A DNA stretch of 64,000 bases from Hydrogenophaga sp. (GTDB taxonomy: Bacteria > Pseudomonadota > Gammaproteobacteria > Burkholderiales > Burkholderiaceae_C), in NCBI RefSeq assembly GCF_030651625.1, contig NZ_JAUSCF010000012.1:62001-126000 (forward strand). Reading direction: 5' to 3'. Positions 16,977 through 26,332 of the stretch are shown piece after piece. The notes below the pieces were generated by a model that did no database searches, was not told the DNA's origin, and was given only the letters and a program-made list of their open reading frames with translations. A program made the position numbers and the translations under genes. The stretch's first letter is position 1. Each line of letters begins with the position of its first letter.

Positions 16977-18303
16977 TACCGCGATCAAGGTCCAGAACCT
17001 GAGCAAGTGCTACCTGATCTACGACCACCCCAAGGATCGGCTGAAACAGTACGCATTTCCGAGACTCAGGAGGCTCGCAGGACTCGAGCCCAGAAAGTAC
17101 TACCGCGAGTTCTGGGCATTGAACGACGTCTCCTTTGAAATACCCAAGGGGGAAACCGTCGGCATCATTGGCCGCAATGGCAGTGGAAAATCCACGTTGC
17201 TGCAGATGATCTGCGGCACATTGAGCCCCACGTCCGGGGAAGTGAATACACAAGGGCGTGTTGCCGCCCTGCTCGAACTGGGATCAGGATTCAACCCGGA
17301 GTTCAGCGGCCTTGAAAACATCTACATGAATGCGGCCGTGCTCGGGATGAGTGAAGACGAGACCACCGCGAAGCTCGATGAGATCATCGCATTTGCCGAC
17401 ATCGGCGACCACCTGAACCAGCCCACCAAGACCTATTCCAGCGGGATGGCCGTGCGACTGGCGTTTGCGGTGCAGGCACTGTCCGATCCCGACATCCTGG
17501 TGGTCGACGAGGCACTTGCGGTCGGCGACATCAAATTCCAGGCCAAGTGCTTCGAACGACTCAAGCAACTCAAGAACCGTGGCACCAGCATCCTGCTGGT
17601 CACGCATTCGAGCGAGCAGATCGTCACGCATTGCACCCGCGCCATCCTGATCGAACAAGGAAAAATCCACGAAGCTGGATCGCCAAAGCACGTCGTCAAC
17701 GTCTACCATGAGGTGATCTTTGGAAGGAAAGCAAGCCCTACGATCTCAGCGGAACCCGATCCAGCGCTCGACCCTGGTCAGGTAGCGCAGACCGAGTTGA
17801 GTCTGAACGAAGACACATTTTCGTCACATCCCGGATACAACCCTCACGAATTCCGGTGGGGTGACGGCAAGGCCAAGATTCTCGACTACACACTGGCGGC
17901 GGGTTCAAAAAGCTATCCAGAACACGTGGACACAAGCAGCGCCGTTGTGCTGAAGGTGGCGATACGGTTTCTGCAGGACATCGTTGAACCCATTCTTGGC
18001 ATCACCATCAAGACCCATGAAGGGGTGGCGGTCTACGGCACCAACTCCGAAAAGCAGGATACCCACGCCTTTACCGCGTCTGGCACCGCGGGCCAGGTGG
18101 CTGTTGTCGAGTCCCGCTTCATCTGCCACCTCGCGCCAGGCAACTACTTCATCTCCATCGGCGTTGCGAGCCGGGAAAAGGATGAAGTGGTTCCCCATGA
18201 CCGCCGCTATGACGCCATCCATTTCCAAGTCAATCCTCATTCGAACTTCTATGGGCTGGCGAACCTGAACATGGAATTGAGCGCATCCGAACCAAGAGCA
18301 TGA
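16966..18303 (+). CDS. wzt: ABC polysaccharide exporter ATPase with carbohydrate-binding tail
   Basis: 445 residues. Nucleotide-binding domain in the first ~245: Walker A GRNGSGKST (69-77), signature YSSGMAVRLAFAV, Walker B ILVVDEALAVGD, H-loop THSSEQ. After a linker, residues ~290-440 form a beta-rich C-terminal domain like that of E. coli O9a Wzt, which binds the capped non-reducing end of the finished glycan. Wzt proteins of this extended kind go with chains ended by a terminal modification. The modifier candidate is the very next gene. It powers export of undecaprenyl-diphosphate-linked polymer through Wzm. Confidence 0.93.
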   Translation: MSSDTAIKVQNLSKCYLIYDHPKDRLKQYAFPRLRRLAGLEPRKYYREFWALNDVSFEIPKGETVGIIGRNGSGKSTLLQMICGTLSPTSGEVNTQGRVAALLELGSGFNPEFSGLENIYMNAAVLGMSEDETTAKLDEIIAFADIGDHLNQPTKTYSSGMAVRLAFAVQALSDPDILVVDEALAVGDIKFQAKCFERLKQLKNRGTSILLVTHSSEQIVTHCTRAILIEQGKIHEAGSPKHVVNVYHEVIFGRKASPTISAEPDPALDPGQVAQTELSLNEDTFSSHPGYNPHEFRWGDGKAKILDYTLAAGSKSYPEHVDTSSAVVLKVAIRFLQDIVEPILGITIKTHEGVAVYGTNSEKQDTHAFTASGTAGQVAVVESRFICHLAPGNYFISIGVASREKDEVVPHDRRYDAIHFQVNPHSNFYGLANLNMELSASEPRA

Positions 18304-18408
18304 ATTCATCTCTTGCAGCTCACTATCAACTCGACATGGAGAGACACGTCTGGTCCCAACCCGCCATGACGGCACTTCCCATAAGGCTCGAAATCTCACT
18401 CGGTCACG

Positions 18409-21243
18409 ATGCATATGATCAATGAACTTATCAAATCCGGCTTCGAAAAGGCGTCCGGAGAGAATGCCGTCTGGGAACGGCCGGACTACAACTCCATCCC
18501 ATATAGTGATGGCGACGATGTGGAGTCGCGACTTGCCCTGGCTGTCCAAAGCAGCCAAGACGTGAGTTTGCATTCGGAAGAGTTGTCGCGTCACTGCATC
18601 GATTGGCCCTCGCGCTATCACCTGTCACCCACCAGGGCAAATCTCATGCGCCCGCTGAAGGAAATCCTGGCAGGCCGCATACTGGAAATTGGCGCAGGCT
18701 GTGGAGCAATCACAAGGTATCTAGGCGAACTGGGGGTGGAGGTCGTCGCGCTGGAGGGAAGCAAGCGCCGAGCGCAAATTGCAAGAAGCAGAACACGGGA
18801 CCTGAAGAATGTTGAGGTTGTGGCTTCACGTTTTCAAGATTTCACCATCGGAATCCAATTCGATGTCATCACCCTGATCGGTGTCTTGGAGTATGCCAGC
18901 ATCTTTGCCGCCGGCCCCAACGCCGCTCAAGCCATGATTCGGCAGATATCGAAGCTGCTGAAACCAGGTGGCGCATTGGTGATCGCTATCGAGAACAGAT
19001 TGGGACTCAAATACCTTGCCGGAGCATATGAAGACCATGTATGGAAGCCGATGTTTGGCATCGAGGACAAGTATGTTGACAACGGTCCTCGCACGTATGG
19101 AAAAGAAGAGCTGACGCAGCTGCTTCACTCAGCAGGATTTCCCAAAACGGATTTCCTCTATCCGTTCCCTGACTACAAAATGCCATTGGCGATCCTCGAA
19201 GACGCGGCCTTTCACACTGCAGAATTCAACACTGCGGCCTTGATCACGCAGACCGTCGATTCTGACGAGAATCTTCCGGAGGCCATGGCGTTCTCACAAC
19301 GGCTGGCCTGGCCGATGATCATCCGAAACCAACTGGCACCCGACCTATCCAACTCCTTCTTGGTTGTTGCGCGTGAAAATGGTTCTGTCCGGAAGAATAA
19401 CCGCGCAATCGCACACTACTACAGCACCGGCAGGAGGAATCACTTCAAAAAAGAAGCATCGTTCCTGAAAACAGCTGGCAGCCAGGTGCAAATCGAGTAT
19501 GAAAAAATCTGTCCCGATGCGCCATCGCCAGCCGGAGGGCCGTTGACACACGTCTTTCCTACTACCGTTGAGTACACCAGTGGAACATCGCTCTTGGCAT
19601 TGTTTGAAGGCGTACTTTCAAAAGACAACTGGACCGTAAAGGACGCAGGAAGGATCGTTCGCCTCTACGCGGACGCTGTGGATCGTTTTTCACACGAACT
19701 GGGTTGCCCCCGCAGTGACGACGTCATTGCATCCAGCTTGTATGACGCAACACCCGAGAACATCATTCTGGCTGCCGACGGGAAACCGGTGCTGATAGAC
19801 CAAGAGTGGATTTATAACGCCCCTCTCACGAGGAAATTTCTGCTTTTCCGGGGACTTTTATGGATGACCGGAAAAATTTCGCAGTTCGCCGCGTGCGAGG
19901 ATGATCCGAATCTGACACGCAAGCAATTCATCACCCAACTCCTGGCGTTGCTGGATTATCCCATCGATGATGAGTCGATAAAAAGCTACTTAGAAATAGA
20001 GCGAAACATCTCCATTCTCGTGAACTCCCGAGATTTCAAAGAGATCGATTATTGGCTGATGATGCCACTGTATAGGCAGCATCCATTGCAAAGGACAACA
20101 GAGCTTATTGACCAAGTGAAGCACCTGAGTTCCGCCTACACCTTAAAGGCCGAGTATGCAGAAATATTGGAAGCGCGAAATGTGACGATGAAGGAACAAT
20201 TGGAGAACCTTCAAATGTTCGTCGATAAAAATGATATGGAAACCAAAACCCTTAGATCGTTGATCGCCGCGCACAAACAAACCATAAAAAGCTTGTCCGA
20301 AAGAAAAGTTGAAGTTCCAAAAGAGTCCATTATGAGCAATGCCGCCGATCTTTCCACACCAAACTTGCAAGATCCGCCTCAAGTCGTTTCGGAGAATGAC
20401 AGCGCCAGGCACAAGTATGAGTACTCGTTCGACATCAATGGAAAAATTGCCCCGGCACGGGTTGCCAGGGTGGTCGGTACAGGCCGAGATGTGCTGGAAG
20501 TTGGATCGGGCCCCGGTTCCATTACGAGGGTATTGACCGAGGTCGGAAAGAATTCGGTTACGGCATTGGAAATCGACCCAGAAGCCATAGAAAAAGTCAG
20601 GCCACACTGCAAGCAGGTGCTTAGCTGCGACCTGAATCAGGCCGACTGGCACGAAATTTTGGCCGGGAATGAATTTGACATTGTGCTAGCTGCAGACGTG
20701 CTTGAACATCTCTACGATCCGCTGCAGGCCCTGAAATCGATGGTGACACTGTTGAACGGAAGCGGGCGAATCGTTCTATCGCTGCCGCATGCAAGTCACT
20801 TGGGAATAGGTTGTTGCCTCCTGTCTAACAACTTCCGATATGGAGAGTGGGGCTTGCTCGACAAAACTCATATCCGGTTTTTTTCGCTGCAGAATATCCA
20901 CAATCTCATAGAAGCGGCCGGACTCAAAATAATCCATGCCGAATTCGTCATTACACCGCCCTCCAATATGGAGTTCGCGGATCTATGGAATGCCATGGAC
21001 AGCAACAAGCAAAAAGCATTGTTGAGCAATCCATTCTCACTTGTCTATCAGGTTGTGTTAAAGGCCGCACCCATCGACGCCGAAGAACCAGCCATCAGCC
21101 TCTTCGATATCCCTGTGGAAGGATGGAAAGACCCATACGCCCCACCCGAATACGTTCGAGGCTACAAATGGAACAGTCGCATGGGGAAAACCATCCGCTT
21201 TCCAGGCAGAGTGCTGAGAACGCTCTCCAGACTATTTCCATGA
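18409..21243 (+). CDS. WbdD-like methyltransferase/kinase-like/coiled-coil protein with second methyltransferase
   Basis: 944 residues. Four parts are visible. (1) SAM methyltransferase, motif I ILEIGAGCGA at 91-100. (2) A kinase-like stretch, with DATPEN at 446-451 resembling the D-x2-P-x-N catalytic loop of APH-type kinases and VLIDQEW at 461-467 as the metal-binding Asp. (3) A coiled coil around 575-635. (4) A second methyltransferase, motif I VLEVGSGPGS at 695-704. Parts 1-3 follow the order of E. coli WbdD, which caps O-antigen with methyl-phosphate and sets chain length through its coiled coil. Position directly after a CBD-type wzt supports a chain-terminator role. Kinase activity is inferred. 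The gene is AT-richer than rfb. Confidence 0.75.
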   Translation: MHMINELIKSGFEKASGENAVWERPDYNSIPYSDGDDVESRLALAVQSSQDVSLHSEELSRHCIDWPSRYHLSPTRANLMRPLKEILAGRILEIGAGCGAITRYLGELGVEVVALEGSKRRAQIARSRTRDLKNVEVVASRFQDFTIGIQFDVITLIGVLEYASIFAAGPNAAQAMIRQISKLLKPGGALVIAIENRLGLKYLAGAYEDHVWKPMFGIEDKYVDNGPRTYGKEELTQLLHSAGFPKTDFLYPFPDYKMPLAILEDAAFHTAEFNTAALITQTVDSDENLPEAMAFSQRLAWPMIIRNQLAPDLSNSFLVVARENGSVRKNNRAIAHYYSTGRRNHFKKEASFLKTAGSQVQIEYEKICPDAPSPAGGPLTHVFPTTVEYTSGTSLLALFEGVLSKDNWTVKDAGRIVRLYADAVDRFSHELGCPRSDDVIASSLYDATPENIILAADGKPVLIDQEWIYNAPLTRKFLLFRGLLWMTGKISQFAACEDDPNLTRKQFITQLLALLDYPIDDESIKSYLEIERNISILVNSRDFKEIDYWLMMPLYRQHPLQRTTELIDQVKHLSSAYTLKAEYAEILEARNVTMKEQLENLQMFVDKNDMETKTLRSLIAAHKQTIKSLSERKVEVPKESIMSNAADLSTPNLQDPPQVVSENDSARHKYEYSFDINGKIAPARVARVVGTGRDVLEVGSGPGSITRVLTEVGKNSVTALEIDPEAIEKVRPHCKQVLSCDLNQADWHEILAGNEFDIVLAADVLEHLYDPLQALKSMVTLLNGSGRIVLSLPHASHLGIGCCLLSNNFRYGEWGLLDKTHIRFFSLQNIHNLIEAAGLKIIHAEFVITPPSNMEFADLWNAMDSNKQKALLSNPFSLVYQVVLKAAPIDAEEPAISLFDIPVEGWKDPYAPPEYVRGYKWNSRMGKTIRFPGRVLRTLSRLFP

Positions 21244-21331
21244 CCCAGAACAGCGCTGCCATGAAACTGTCATGATCGAACGGTGAAAGAATTGATATCT
21301 TTCCCCATCTACAGACAGCCCATATGCTGGC

Positions 21332-23317
21332 ATGAACAACACATATCAAGACGCTCAAATGAATGACGCCTCAGAGCCAGTCAACAATGAAGTAAAGTTG
21401 ATTGCATTCTTTCTCCCGCAATTCCATCCAACCAGAGAAAATGATCTCTGGTGGGGAAAGGGTTTCACAGAATGGACCAATGTAACAAAATCAAAACCGC
21501 TGTTCAGTGGCCATTACCAGCCTCATTTACCCACCGACCTAGGCTTCTACGATCTTCGTCTCAAAGAGACAAGGCTTGAGCAGATTGCCCTGGCCAAACA
21601 ATATGGCTTACATGGATTCTGCTATCACTACTATTGGTTTTCCGGCACACGAATCCTGAATCAACCTGTCGATGCCATGTTGGCTGACAGAGATCATGAC
21701 ATGCCATTTTGCCTGTGCTGGGCCAATGAAAACTGGACAAGGCAATGGGATGCAGCTGAACACGAAATTCTCATTGCCCAAAAGTATGCACCAACCGATG
21801 ATCTTGATTTCATCAAGAGCATTGTCCCCTTCTTCAAGGACGAGCGATACATACGGCAGGACGGAAAGCCTATCCTGATTGTTTATCGGCCACAGCACTT
21901 GCCTGACAGCTTCAAAAGCATTGAAATCTGGAGAAATCATTGCAGAGAAGTCGGTATTGGTGAAATCCACGTATGCTGCGCATTATCCCACGGCAACCTC
22001 AGCCACACGGCCTACGGATTTGACAGCGGGGTTGAGTTTCCACCTCACAATCTTGAAGGTATTTCAGGCTTGGTGCCCAAGCAGGACCTTCAGGTGTCCT
22101 CGGGGTTTGAAGGCACTGTGGTGCAGTATGAAGCCATTGCAGGGCTTTTCCTCAATCGGAGCTACCGCGATCCCAACATCTATAGGTGTGTGTTCCCTTC
22201 TTGGGACAATACCGCACGAAGAGGGCGAAGGGCTTTTGTGGTATTGAATGGAACACCAGAGAACTACGAATATTGGCTGAATGAAACCATAAAAAAAACC
22301 CGCAGCGAGCATCCCGGCGAACAGCGATTCGTGTTCATCAACGCATGGAACGAATGGGCCGAGGGTTGCCATCTGGAGCCCGACCGCGTCTATGGACGAA
22401 AGTTCCTGGAAGCCACGCAGCGGGCGATCTCGGGAGCCTCTTGCATTGATTCGATCCGGCACGATTCGCTGCCACAGCAACAAGAACAGTTCTTTCTTCA
22501 CCGTCTCATGGGAGAGTCTGGTCTTGATTGGGCCGCCAACGTCTCGACCGACGCGTTGACCGAGCACCTTCCTTATATTTCATGCCATGTTTCAATTCAG
22601 CGACCTCAGTCGATAGCCATCGCCGGCATGAGATGGCCGGACCTGCCACCGACCATAGCGCGAGCTCTCGAAAAGGCCGGAAGCAAAGACTACAAGATAT
22701 GGGCATCGTTCAATCAGGGAGGCGAAGATCTCTCAGCATCGCTGCCTGAAGAAGTTGCAGCGCATTTTTCGATGGTCAGCGCCGATGTAACGGCATTCTT
22801 GTCCTCGCTCGAAGACCAGGCATGTGATCTGGTTATCATCAACTGCTCTGAGCTGACCCAGCCACTGCAGAACATCTTGGCGTTAGCCAGGAAAAAGCTG
22901 ACGCACAGCGGAGTCATCATGCTGCACGGTGTTTCTGTGGAGAGCAATGTGGCAAGCACGCACTGGCGCGACTTGAAGTCCGAGTTTCCCTCCTACACCT
23001 TTCTCAACTCTGCAGGGTTGGGAGTTCTGCTTGCCGGGGATAGTGTCGATCCATTTTTCCTCGAGTTGAATGATGCGGACACGGCCAACGAACGCTGGGC
23101 GCTGACCGAGTCCTTCTTCAAGATCATGGGTTCTCGGCTGTCGGCTATGAGTCGGGAGCACAGCATCGCAAATACCGTTGCCATGCAACATCACATGATG
23201 CACAAGCTGGAAGAGAGAATACAGGACGAACTACAGGTACTGAAAAGCACGCTGAGCTGGAGAATCACCAAGCCGCTCAGATGGATACGAAAAAAACTAA
23301 CAAAGTCACAGAAATAA
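21332..23317 (+). CDS. WbsX/GH99-like polysaccharide protein
   Basis: 661 residues. The first ~350 match the WbsX (GH99-like) domain of O-antigen loci: LIAFFLPQFHPTRENDLWWG, FTEWTNV, YHYYWFSG, CWANENWTRQWD and INAWNEWAEG, with conserved Glu residues typical of glycosidase-like active sites. Residues ~420-610 look like a second, less clear domain. The C-terminus is a short coiled coil ending in SWRITKPLRW (642-651). WbsX function is not settled; glycosyl transfer or glycan trimming is suggested for the family. It lies between the putative chain terminator and an IS-scarred gap. Confidence 0.78.
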   Translation: MNNTYQDAQMNDASEPVNNEVKLIAFFLPQFHPTRENDLWWGKGFTEWTNVTKSKPLFSGHYQPHLPTDLGFYDLRLKETRLEQIALAKQYGLHGFCYHYYWFSGTRILNQPVDAMLADRDHDMPFCLCWANENWTRQWDAAEHEILIAQKYAPTDDLDFIKSIVPFFKDERYIRQDGKPILIVYRPQHLPDSFKSIEIWRNHCREVGIGEIHVCCALSHGNLSHTAYGFDSGVEFPPHNLEGISGLVPKQDLQVSSGFEGTVVQYEAIAGLFLNRSYRDPNIYRCVFPSWDNTARRGRRAFVVLNGTPENYEYWLNETIKKTRSEHPGEQRFVFINAWNEWAEGCHLEPDRVYGRKFLEATQRAISGASCIDSIRHDSLPQQQEQFFLHRLMGESGLDWAANVSTDALTEHLPYISCHVSIQRPQSIAIAGMRWPDLPPTIARALEKAGSKDYKIWASFNQGGEDLSASLPEEVAAHFSMVSADVTAFLSSLEDQACDLVIINCSELTQPLQNILALARKKLTHSGVIMLHGVSVESNVASTHWRDLKSEFPSYTFLNSAGLGVLLAGDSVDPFFLELNDADTANERWALTESFFKIMGSRLSAMSREHSIANTVAMQHHMMHKLEERIQDELQVLKSTLSWRITKPLRWIRKKLTKSQK

Positions 23318-23358
23318 ATCATTCACTCCAGGCAAACGTCGGTTCTGTCCTCATAGCT

Positions 23359-23650
23359 GGGCGGATTCAAGTTCGAAGTGCAATACCCTGGGTTTCATGG
23401 GCGGAATCAATAATCAAGTGCAACACCCAACCGGCAAGGTACCGCGATGGGAAAGCAAGGTGGCGATCAGCTCACGCCCGAGGTCGCCCAAGGGCTGGGC
23501 GTAGATGCAGTTGTAAATGGTCTCAGTTGACACGCGGTGCCCATGGCCTTTGCGGTGGATGTGGGCCAGTGTCAGTAGCACCTCTGGTCCAACAGGCTCA
23601 TCTCGTCCAAGAACTTGCTTTGGGCATCCTGTCGGACTTACGATCGAATC
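23359..23650 (-). mobile_element. IS30-family remnant
   Basis: Degenerate insertion-sequence scar inside the gene-free stretch 23318-24025. On the minus strand about 23441-23590 reads AHIHRKGHGHRVSTETIYN then CIYAQPLGDLGRELIATLL, a clear piece of an IS30-type transposase, without its start or DDE end. Two direct repeats at 23359 and 23399 (GGGCGGAWTCAA then AAGTGCAAYACCC) resemble terminal repeats of this family. From about 23650 to 24025 I recognise nothing. Confidence 0.7.
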
Positions 23651-24025
23651 CCCGACAACAGGGATACGTTGGCGTGCATCGCCACCCTGGTGTTGGCAGC
23701 CTCACGTTCAACGTGACAGTCCACATGCGCGTGATCATGGCGCCGACAACCTACACTCCTGCTTGGTCAACCTCTGGACCATGTGCGACCAGCAGTTGTG
23801 CTCACACTGTTTCGGTTAGCCTACCGCTTCAACGCTATGACTTATGCTGGATTGCATAGCTTTGCCAGTCAGACAAATCATCAAGTTTTGCATAGCTCAT
23901 TACAGGCTAAAGGTCTTTGGCTTGCTTATGGCCCGACGCAAGAACTCACTATTGAACTTTCAAATTCCTACAGCGTTTTTCAGTGATTCTCTAGAAATTT
24001 TGTCTATCTGAAACACTCCCATGGC

Positions 24026-26239
24026 ATGACCAACCACATCCCCTCGGCACAGTCCCTCATGCATGCACTGTCTTTGCTTGAGATCAAAATAGCCAAATTG
24101 GAGCAGCAATCTTTTGAACAAGAAAAAGAACTGCATGCCTGTGAAGTGCTAGCTCAAGCACTTCGCGCGGAAATTGATATCCTCCGTGAACAGAATCTGG
24201 CAGCCTTGAGTGAGATCGAGAACCGTGGAATTCGGTTACTTGCAATGCAAAGGAGTTACGAAAACTCTATGAGTTGGCGCGTCACCAAGCCGCTGCGGTG
24301 GATGAGCATACGCCTCCGACGCCCCGAGGCCATTGTTGCTATTCAAACAGAGAACTACCAGCAAATCCTACCTGGCTCACCTTTGTCCCAACATGACGTT
24401 GCGCAAGACTCAAGCGTCTCAGAAGGTCCGACCGCCCAGAATTCTGAGGGAGTGCACATACAGGGCGCGATCATCGATAGACATGACTATGCAGAATGGA
24501 TCTCTCGGTTTGACTACGTGTCATCCGAACAGCTGACTCCACTTACAGATGATGTATCAGAAGTTTGTAGCCGCCTACGGGTGTCGATGCTCTCGGTGTT
24601 TGCTGCCCCGCATTTCGTCACGGCAGACATGCGTGGGATGCAGGCTGTTCGAGACAGCTTGACAAGGCAACACCATGCAAACTGGGAATGGATTATTGTT
24701 TGCGGACCAGCAGCATTTGAGGGTTTAAAGAATTGGCTAGCAAGTGAAGATCGCATTCGATTGATTATTTCTGAGGATAGTCTAACGGTGCCAGGAAACG
24801 CCTTGAATGCCGCCCTTGAGCACGCCAGCGGCGAGTGGGTGGCCTGGGTTGACGCCAGGGTTCAGCTGCGAGCGCATGCCTTACAGACTGCGGTAAAACA
24901 CCTGCAGGCGCATCCAGAGGCACACGTCCTGTTCGCGGACGAGGACCAAAAGGATGAACAAGGCCAACGAAGCTCTCCCTCATTTCGATGTGAAGCCAAT
25001 TTGGACCTGCTGCTGTCGCTTGACTACCTGGGTCAACTCGTCCTCTTCAAGCTGGAGGATCTCATTGACATCACTGGCTGGAATGGGACATTGCGCGCAG
25101 GACATCGACACGATCTGCTGCTCCGGTTGAGCGAACGCTGGGAGGCGCCTTCGCTGGCCATTGCCCATGTGCCTCACATCCTGAGCCATCGACTTCCAAA
25201 GCCTGCAAAGCCAGACCAAAGCGCTGAAATTCTGCTTCCTTGCTGCATAGATGCCGAAGGTGTGCCGCCAGATGATCGTGAATCCGTGCCAGCTATCGTG
25301 CAGGCGCACTTGTCCCGTAGGGGTTTTAAGTGCGAAGCCCTGCCCCATCCCACCCTGCCCGGTGCGTGCCGAGTGCGCTTCACTCTCCCAGAGCCTCCCC
25401 CAAGGGTCGGTATCGTCATTCCCACGCGCGACAACGTGGGCGTACTGTCGGTCTGCCTGGAATCCCTGCTTCAGCAAAGCACCTACCCGGACCTTCGCGT
25501 GATGGTGGTGGACAACGGCAGCGTCAAACCCGAAACGCTGGCCTATCTGGAAGCCATGGACGACCCGCGGGTGCAGGTGCTCAGGGACGACGCACCGTTC
25601 AATTTCTCGCGGCTGATCAACCTGGGCGCACAGGCCGTTGAAGGTGAAATCCTGTGCTTGCTGAACAACGACATGCAGATCACCCAGCCAGACTGGCTGG
25701 AAGAGATGGTGGGCTGGGCCTTGCAGGATGGTGTGGCAGCCGTAGGCGCTCGCCTGTGGTACGGCGAGGGCACCTTGCAGCACGGCGGCATTGTGCTGGG
25801 CATTCAGGGGGTGGCCGGGCATGCACACAAGCACTTGGCCAAGGGTGAGCCAGGCTACCTGAACCGTGCCGTGCTGCACCAGACCATGAGCGCGGTCACC
25901 GGGGCCTGCATGGTGGTGCGCCGCGCGGTATTTGACGAAGTGGGCGGTTTTGACGAGGCGCTGGCTGTGGCCTACAACGACGTCGACTTCTGCCTGCGGG
26001 CTCGCCGCGCTGGCTACCGCAACGTCTGGACCCCGCATGCAGAGATGATTCACCACGAATCGGTTTCGCGTGGCTTTGAAGATTCACCCGAAAAACAGGC
26101 GCGCTTTCAACGCGAAGCGGCCCTGATGCGGGAGCGCTGGGCCGACTGGCTGGACCACGACCCTGCTTACAATCCCAACCTGACGCTGGAATATGAAGAC
26201 TTCGGGTTGGCATGGCCGCCCAGGGCTTCAGTCGTTTGA
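24026..26239 (+). CDS. coiled-coil, double GT2-domain glycosyltransferase
   Basis: 737 residues. N-terminal coiled coil (about 14-80) ending in SWRVTKPLRW (83-92), nearly the same motif as the C-terminus of the preceding WbsX protein. Residues ~190-400 form a first GT2-like domain with VLFADEDQ. Residues ~455-715 form a complete second GT2: RVGIVIPTRDNV, VVDNGSVKPET, CLLNNDMQI as DXD-equivalent, GACMVVRRAVFDEVGGFDE and the acidic YNDVDFCLRAR. It probably adds one or two sugars to the glycan. The 5' half is AT-richer than the 3' half, as if modules of different origin were joined. Confidence 0.82.
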   Translation: MTNHIPSAQSLMHALSLLEIKIAKLEQQSFEQEKELHACEVLAQALRAEIDILREQNLAALSEIENRGIRLLAMQRSYENSMSWRVTKPLRWMSIRLRRPEAIVAIQTENYQQILPGSPLSQHDVAQDSSVSEGPTAQNSEGVHIQGAIIDRHDYAEWISRFDYVSSEQLTPLTDDVSEVCSRLRVSMLSVFAAPHFVTADMRGMQAVRDSLTRQHHANWEWIIVCGPAAFEGLKNWLASEDRIRLIISEDSLTVPGNALNAALEHASGEWVAWVDARVQLRAHALQTAVKHLQAHPEAHVLFADEDQKDEQGQRSSPSFRCEANLDLLLSLDYLGQLVLFKLEDLIDITGWNGTLRAGHRHDLLLRLSERWEAPSLAIAHVPHILSHRLPKPAKPDQSAEILLPCCIDAEGVPPDDRESVPAIVQAHLSRRGFKCEALPHPTLPGACRVRFTLPEPPPRVGIVIPTRDNVGVLSVCLESLLQQSTYPDLRVMVVDNGSVKPETLAYLEAMDDPRVQVLRDDAPFNFSRLINLGAQAVEGEILCLLNNDMQITQPDWLEEMVGWALQDGVAAVGARLWYGEGTLQHGGIVLGIQGVAGHAHKHLAKGEPGYLNRAVLHQTMSAVTGACMVVRRAVFDEVGGFDEALAVAYNDVDFCLRARRAGYRNVWTPHAEMIHHESVSRGFEDSPEKQARFQREAALMRERWADWLDHDPAYNPNLTLEYEDFGLAWPPRASVV

Positions 26240-26332
26240 TCCGTTTGCACATTCGGTGCGCGAGCAACCGATAGGGGACCGGTCGTCTCCAGACCCTTTC
26301 GTCGTTCCCTGCGATAGCCATCACTTGATTTC

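Noticed and set aside
23281..23859. 192-codon plus-strand frame over the IS30 scar
   Set aside because: The recognisable transposase sequence is on the other strand; this frame has no family features.
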